From NCBI GenBank assembly GCA_024811115.1, contig JAKOGH010000198.1:186001-250000 (forward strand): a stretch of 64,000 nucleotides of DNA, in the 5' to 3' direction. Position 1 is the stretch's first letter. Every line of letters starts with the position of its first letter. The notes beneath the pieces are model-generated. The model did no database searches. It saw nothing but the letters and a program-made list of their open reading frames with translations, and was not told where the DNA came from. Below, in pieces: positions 59,299 through 64,000 of the stretch. This DNA comes from Terana coerulea (taxonomy: Eukaryota > Basidiomycota > Agaricomycetes > Polyporales > Phanerochaetaceae). The position numbers and the translations under genes were made by a program.

Positions 59299-60187
59299 AT
59301 GTCGCACCTTCCTTGGTACCTCGCAAGAGCTCCCCGCTCCAAGTTGACCTCACTGGCTCTGGGTCAGTGAGCGCCACAGTTGTCCACCCCTTCCCTCACA
59401 AGAACTGCCAGGTGGTCGTCGCTCGACTGGATGTTATGCACCCGCCTGCCATTTGCGCTTTGAAGATAGGCTCACTATTCGTGCTCAAGATATACGACCC
59501 TCGTTTCTATCCACGTGCATTCACCGATCCTGCCGCATGGTCTTACGCTACAGAGCGGGAGGCTTTCTCGCGCCACCAAGGGCAATTCACAGAGGACAGG
59601 TTCTACGCTATTGGAGGATATTCCGGGCCCGACCTCGATGTCGCCACTCCCGTTGATTGGGAAGAGTTCTATTTTTGCGCATGGCTTGCGTTTGGGACTG
59701 TGAGCTCCAGGCCTACAACCGCATTCGCTCCCTTCAGGGATCAGGCGTTCCGGTGCTTTACGGGCACGGTCGTCTAAATCTTTCCAGGGCAGATCCGAAA
59801 CGAGCCGTCCACCCTCATGTGATCCTCGTAGAATATATCGAGGACGCAACGCCGCTCGACAAGATCTCCCCAAGGCTGCTGACCCGACCTCTCGTCCAGT
59901 CCCTCCTGACGACCATGCGAAGGCTGGTGGAATTGGGAGTCAGCCACGGGGACCTGAATTATGGGAACTACCTGGTGACACCAGCTCACAAGCCCACGCG
60001 CGCCGTCATCCTCGACTTTGGAGACTGCATCTTTCGGATGCCCGAGTACACTGACGAGGAGTGGCGGGAGGTACTTATGGAGAATATGGCAGTGAGGGAG
60101 ACAATGAGGAAGATTGTCGTGCTGTTCGAGAAGGCGGGACTGCCTGTGCCGGAGGAATGCAAGAATTTGAAGGATATTCGGTACTAA
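59299..60187 (+). CDS. Kinase-fold (APH/Kdo-kinase-like) protein, first of a tandem pair, with two single-base breaks
   Basis: Intronless, about 296 residues if one base is added at the C4 run 59332-59335 and one at the T5 run 59672-59676. Both positions are confirmed by alignment with the neighbour at 60607. The N-lobe has GSLFVLKIYDPRFY with the likely ATP-binding Lys. The catalytic loop is SHGDLNYGNYL and the metal-binding segment is ILDFGDC. This is the pattern of aminoglycoside-phosphotransferase-like and lipopolysaccharide-kinase-like folds common in mushroom genomes. The substrate is unknown. Sequence between lobes reads LQGSGVPVLYGHGRLNLS. Confidence 0.68.
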
Positions 60188-60606
60188 ATAATATGATACT
60201 TTGGGGAATTTTTAAACTACTTCGATTGCTATGTGTAGTACAAGCTGAAAACTCAACGTGTTTGCTGTAACGGACATGGGATGTTCAGCGACATCATGTG
60301 CGGAGCAGGGTACTTTAAATACATACTATCGAGCGATCCTGATAGTGACGCCCCAAAAGACGTTTTATGCACGACAGACTTATCACATCGGCGAGCAGCT
60401 TGGCGTAGGGGAATTTATCTGTAGCATCTGCAATGCGTGAAAATAAATGGTCCTGAGGCGTTCACTAAGTACTATGTTGAACTACAGCACTTGCTATTTC
60501 TGGACAGGCAAGTCTCAGCCAAACAACAACAAATAGTTGCCGCTCTTCGTTGAACGCGCTTCGAACGCTGCAACGTTCCGTCTTGTCCTTCGGGAGCTCA
60601 GCGACT
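60188..60606. other. Spacer between the tandem kinase-like genes
   Basis: About 420 bases of AT-rich DNA containing 3' UTR of the first copy and promoter of the second. No gene is seen. Confidence 0.45.
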
Positions 60607-61548
60607 ATGGCTCATCTACCAGCATACTTGCAGCAAGGCTCAGAGCTCCAGATCGACCTCGCCACGTCTATCTCACTCAGGGCCACGGTGGTTCGCCCCT
60701 TCCCTCACAGGAATTGCCAAGTGCTCGTCGCACAGCTGAATTCCAAGGACCCACCCACTGGCAGCGATCTGGCCGTGGGCTCGCTCTTTGTTCTCAAGAT
60801 GTACGACCCTCGCTTCTATCGACGGCCTTTCGAAGACGACCCAGCATGGTCTTACGCGGCAGAGCAGGAGGCCTTCGTGCGCCACAAGGGGGATTTCAAT
60901 CAAGAAGAGTTTGATGCATACATGCGCCGTCGTCCTCGTGGCCCCGGCAGCAGAGACGAGGATGATTCAGACACACCCGCTGACTGGGAAGAATACTTTT
61001 ACCTGCGCATCGCTTCCTTCTGGGACTGTGAAGTCCTCGCATACAATTGCCTCGGTCCCCTTCAGGGATCGGGCGTCCCAAGATGCTATGGGCACGGCCG
61101 CCTAAATCTCTCCAAAACGGACCCGCTGCGGGCCCTCCATCCTCATGCACTTTTGCTAGAGTTTGTTGAGGATGCTGCGCCGCTCGCCACGATCTCCCCA
61201 GAGATGTTGACTCGTCCTCTCATCCGCTCGCTGCTGACAACCATGCGGAGGCTGGCGGAGTTGGGGGTCAATAACGGGGACCTGAACGACGGAAATTACC
61301 TCGTGGCACCAGCTCACAAACCCACGCGTGCCCTTATGATTGACTTCGGGGACTGCTACATCCGGGACTCTGGCGAAACCGACGAGGAATGGCGGCTTCG
61401 GATCCGCGAGAACTGGGCAGTGAAGTACACGATGAAGAGGATTGGCAGGCTGTTCACGGAGGCAGGGCTACCTGAGCCTGAGGAATGCAAGAATTGGAAG
61501 ACGCACGAAGGTGATCTAGCATTGCCACAATGGTCCCCGTTGACATAG
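60607..61548 (+). CDS. Kinase-fold (APH/Kdo-kinase-like) protein, second of a tandem pair
   Basis: Intronless and intact, 313 residues from ATG 60607 (MAHLPAYLQQG, matching MSHLPWYL of the first copy). It shares ATVVRPFPHRNCQV, then VGSLFVLKMYDPRFYRRPF, LQGSGVP and GHGRLNLSKTDP. The catalytic loop reads NNGDLNDGNYL, so the His of HGD is Asn while the catalytic Asp and the Asn remain. The metal-binding segment is MIDFGDC. An acidic insert (RDEDDSDTPADWEE) lengthens it relative to copy one. Likely a recent tandem duplication. Substrate unknown. Confidence 0.75.
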   Translation: MAHLPAYLQQGSELQIDLATSISLRATVVRPFPHRNCQVLVAQLNSKDPPTGSDLAVGSLFVLKMYDPRFYRRPFEDDPAWSYAAEQEAFVRHKGDFNQEEFDAYMRRRPRGPGSRDEDDSDTPADWEEYFYLRIASFWDCEVLAYNCLGPLQGSGVPRCYGHGRLNLSKTDPLRALHPHALLLEFVEDAAPLATISPEMLTRPLIRSLLTTMRRLAELGVNNGDLNDGNYLVAPAHKPTRALMIDFGDCYIRDSGETDEEWRLRIRENWAVKYTMKRIGRLFTEAGLPEPEECKNWKTHEGDLALPQWSPLT

Positions 61549-63664
61549 ATATTATTCTAACCACATGCTGTAATCACTACTCACTCCGCATGTCCTACTG
61601 TCCGACACTTGGCCATATCCACGATTGTCGCTGTACAGTTATTCTATACGTTCATGCTTGTAACCCTTCCTTTCTAGCTCTCATGTTGGACCCGAGTGGA
61701 ACGAACCGTCCGTTGTCATGGCGGTGACTTGAGTAAAATTCGCAGCACACGCTGGCTTTGCGAGTCCAAATGCTTTGATCTGTGCCTGTAATGAAGCCCG
61801 TACAAAGTTGGATACATGCTCCGTCACAACCATCAGTTCATCCGTATCGCGGGCCGGGGCATATGTCAGGTACCTTAAAGGCCATCGCAAGGTGAACAGG
61901 ACACGGGACTGAGCCACTACACATGCCATGAGGCGCGGACGCACACACCATCATGCAGGCAGGCACACAATAGAGATGACTGACTTATGAGCGTTGGTGG
62001 TGCTTCTCATGATCGGCCGATGTTATCGTATATGCATCACCGCCAGCTACAACCATTGTCCTCATGTTTGTAACGTGTTGAAGAGATTTTCGGCAGGTGT
62101 TTCTACACATTTATTTCGGCAGCGGCTCCCAGGTCCGGGGCCAGGGATTTGCTAACAATACTCACATCGGAAGGCATCCATTGGATTGAGAATTGGTGCC
62201 ATTGAAATTTGCCCATGGCCCCGTAGATCTTGTTTGTTCCTTCTAGCATAGCGTATGAATCAACATGGATAACACGAAGATCGAAATGACGAATGTACCA
62301 AGGGAGTGCACGTTAAACTCGCGAGATCAGCCGCACGGAGCGACTATCCGGCGGCACATTTCCGAACGTCCCCCTACACAAAGGACTTTTGAAGGTCAAT
62401 GCGAAAAATGTCAGAGCACATGTAGCAGCCACCTTGACCCATCAAGACACTCGTTGATAGGTTGGGTAGCACAGTGAAGCTGTTCAGCTATATGGTGAGA
62501 TGAGATGCCCAAACGATGCTCACTTAGATGACAGGCTTGTTGGCTGTAGTGGATTTCCACGTTGCCCCCACACGACATACTGAACAGTCTGAACTTGGCA
62601 GAAACCTAGAAGTGGGCCGCCAACCGACAAGGGCGACACCTCGTGGTAACGCGTCAAAATCTTTCAAGTTCTGTTTGTCACCGGTGATGGACAGAACTTG
62701 AAAGATTTTGAGATGGCCATCCGTGACCTGTGATGGTATGAGATGCTGTGTATAGCCCCTGCATGGTGAAAGAAACGAGGCCGCGCAGCTCTTCTGTCCC
62801 AGACTCAAGGGGATGACTCGGAAGCTGCGGTCCGGCCACAATCTTGAGCTTATCCACGACGAAAGAGAGGCCCTCGCAGCGGCCCTGAACGCGATCGTGA
62901 TCGAGAGAAGCAGGGGCAGTGTGATGCAAAGCATATTCACCTGCGGTCGTTCGTCCTGGCGCTAGAGGGACCGTCGCATGGCCAAGGACGGTAACATCAC
63001 ACCTGGAAGGAGGATAGGCGGCATCCAACGATCGTCGCACGGCATCCTCCTAGCACTAAGCGTCAGCATTAGCACTAGGTTTAGCATGGGATACGTAACT
63101 AAACCAAGTAAAGGGATATTCGCATGCGGGCCTGTGGCTGCGTCGTGGAAGAAGCAAGGGCAGCGCTCAGGCGGCGCGGGTTGAGCTTATACTTACGTGA
63201 GCTTGTTCACGGAAGCCGACGGCGACACTTGCAAAGCAAGTTGCTCCATGGTCGACCACATCGCGCCGGCCCTCTTTGTCTTGCACCCGCTGCTTTCCTA
63301 AGTCTTCCGGGCTTGGCAGCGGGCTGCCAATGGCACTTTTTCCGGCAAACCCACAAGTGTAAGCTGCGTAATGTCTGGCCGTCAAATTTAACAGAAAAAC
63401 ATCGGAGGACATCGGGAGTTTTCTATGAAGTGCTCACCATGATGAGCAACACAAAGGAATGGAAGCGAGCACACATAACTTACAATCCACATGCAACCCT
63501 AATATCATGGCGGTCTGAGGGTGACCAAAATGTTACTAATACAGCACAGAGTCAAGTCCTGCAAAGTATCCAGCATCATGATGCATGCCACCATGGCCTG
63601 ATAGCAGTTACGCTAAAACTTCGTCTAACCACCCAGGCTGCAGCGGGCAGAGGCCATAGTGATT
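61549..63664. other. Gene-poor region of about 2.1 kb
   Basis: Several open frames on the minus strand (61681-61944, 62524-62940, 62678-63040) lack recognisable motifs, and two of them overlap. The region contains a strong hairpin at 62654-62711. It may be remnants of mobile DNA, but I see no transposase motif. Confidence 0.4.
62654..62711 (+). repeat. Perfect inverted repeat with 21-bp arms
   Basis: The arm at 62654-62674 (starting TCAAAATCTTTC) is exactly complementary to the arm at 62691-62711 (ending GAAAGATTTTGA). The 16-base loop contains the palindrome TCACCGGTGA. No flanking gene explains it. Confidence 0.8.
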
Positions 63665-63771
63665 GGCAAGGGTAAACCCTCTATGCTCAGAGGGCAACCC
63701 TTACCCTTACCCTTCAATACCCTTACCCTCATGAAGGGTAAGGGTTGAGGGTTACCTTTCAAACCCTTGCC
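63665..63771 (+). repeat. Small element of CCCTTA repeats bounded by inverted ends
   Basis: It starts GGCAAGGGT and ends ACCCTTGCC, exact inverted 9-base ends. Inside are runs of ACCCTT and a palindrome centred on CATG (CCCTTACCCTCATGAAGGGTAAGGG region). The repeat is CCCTTA, not the CCCTAA of standard telomeres. It could be a miniature inverted-repeat element. Confidence 0.45.
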
Positions 63772-63920
63772 AAAATAGGCTGAAAATGGTGCTTTAAGTG
63801 CCTTTCCCCACTTATAATGTCAGTCTTCTATTTGAGTTGCTTACATTGGTATAAAAGCACTTACAATACTTGCAGCCCTCTCTAGCAATATGCCTAGCAC
63901 TTGAATACAGACCCCTGCCA

Positions 63921-64000
63921 GACAAGGGTTAACTTTCCTCAACCCTTACCCTTACCCTCCGTACCCTTACCCTTAACCCTTGGAGAGTTTGCAAACCCCT
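63921..64000 (+). repeat. Second CCCTTA-rich element, cut by the window end
   Basis: It begins with GACAAGGGTT and contains the same CAACCCTTACCCTTACCCT and TACCCTTACCCTTAACCC strings as the element at 63665. The last bases AAACCCCT suggest the other inverted end lies just outside the window. Confidence 0.4.

Noticed and set aside
62524..63040. Two overlapping minus-strand frames of 120-138 codons
   Set aside because: Different frames over the same bases, no motif, and the hairpin at 62654-62711 accounts for part of their sequence.
63665..64000. Telomere end
   Set aside because: The hexamer is CCCTTA in both orientations and interrupted, not a uniform CCCTAA/TTAGGG array.

Overview
The window looks like nuclear DNA of a wood-inhabiting basidiomycete (Agaricomycetes, most likely a polypore). 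The genes are broken up by many introns of about 45-65 nt with GTRNGT donors and CAG/TAG acceptors. They encode fungal families: PEX13, PMP3, a KES1-type oxysterol-binding protein, a bestrophin-like channel, Zn2Cys6 factors, a basidiomycete F-box protein and an omega-type GST. Coding DNA is GC-rich. I see no bacterial-type operon, CRISPR array, viral gene or intact transposon. Taxonomy is inferred from gene content and style only.

Layout. 1-74: scrap of a Cys-rich module. 452-2516: secreted beta-lactamase-like serine hydrolase. 3161-6812: protein with five repeats of an unfamiliar Cys-rich module. 6984-7706 (-): J-like domain protein. 8367-10724: oxysterol-binding protein. 10725-14976: mostly empty, with a degenerate tRNA-Val and an orphan promoter-like site. 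14977-17054: carboxylesterase-like protein with an altered nucleophile elbow. 17406-19405: F-box protein, tail to tail with a small spliced gene (19524-19869, -). 20412-23310: small lineage-specific gene, a tandem non-coding repeat and a decayed gene copy. 24222-26856: GST and an anchored alpha/beta hydrolase, convergent. 28981-31149: bestrophin-like channel. 32159-36318: long coiled-coil protein ending in a second J-like domain. 37640-38926 (-): PEX13. 39182-42557: Zn2Cys6 factor A. 42558-48586: GC-rich gene desert. 48587-51278: Ser/Pro-rich protein with an RRM-like C-terminus and an 815-nt intron containing hairpins. 52376-52791 (-): PMP3. 53442-56715: Zn2Cys6 factor B, paralogue of A. 57572-58081 (-): small conserved-looking gene. 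59299-61548: tandem pair of kinase-fold proteins. 61549-64000: non-coding, with a 21-bp-arm hairpin and CCCTTA-rich elements.

Three things stand out. First, the five-fold Cys module protein and its scrap at the window start look like an undescribed, duplicating domain family. Second, the two Zn2Cys6 paralogues share 5-nt and 10-nt microexons, the GST needs a 4-nt microexon, and exons of 14 and 18 nt occur elsewhere. Third, about a dozen conserved genes are broken by exactly one base, mostly in short homopolymers. Adding or removing that base makes every coding sum divisible by three, which points to consensus indel errors rather than pseudogenes. The genes do not form one pathway. Shared themes are lipid and membrane handling (oxysterol-binding protein, PMP3, bestrophin-like channel, PEX13), hydrolysis and detoxification (hydrolases, GST), and transcription or ubiquitin control.
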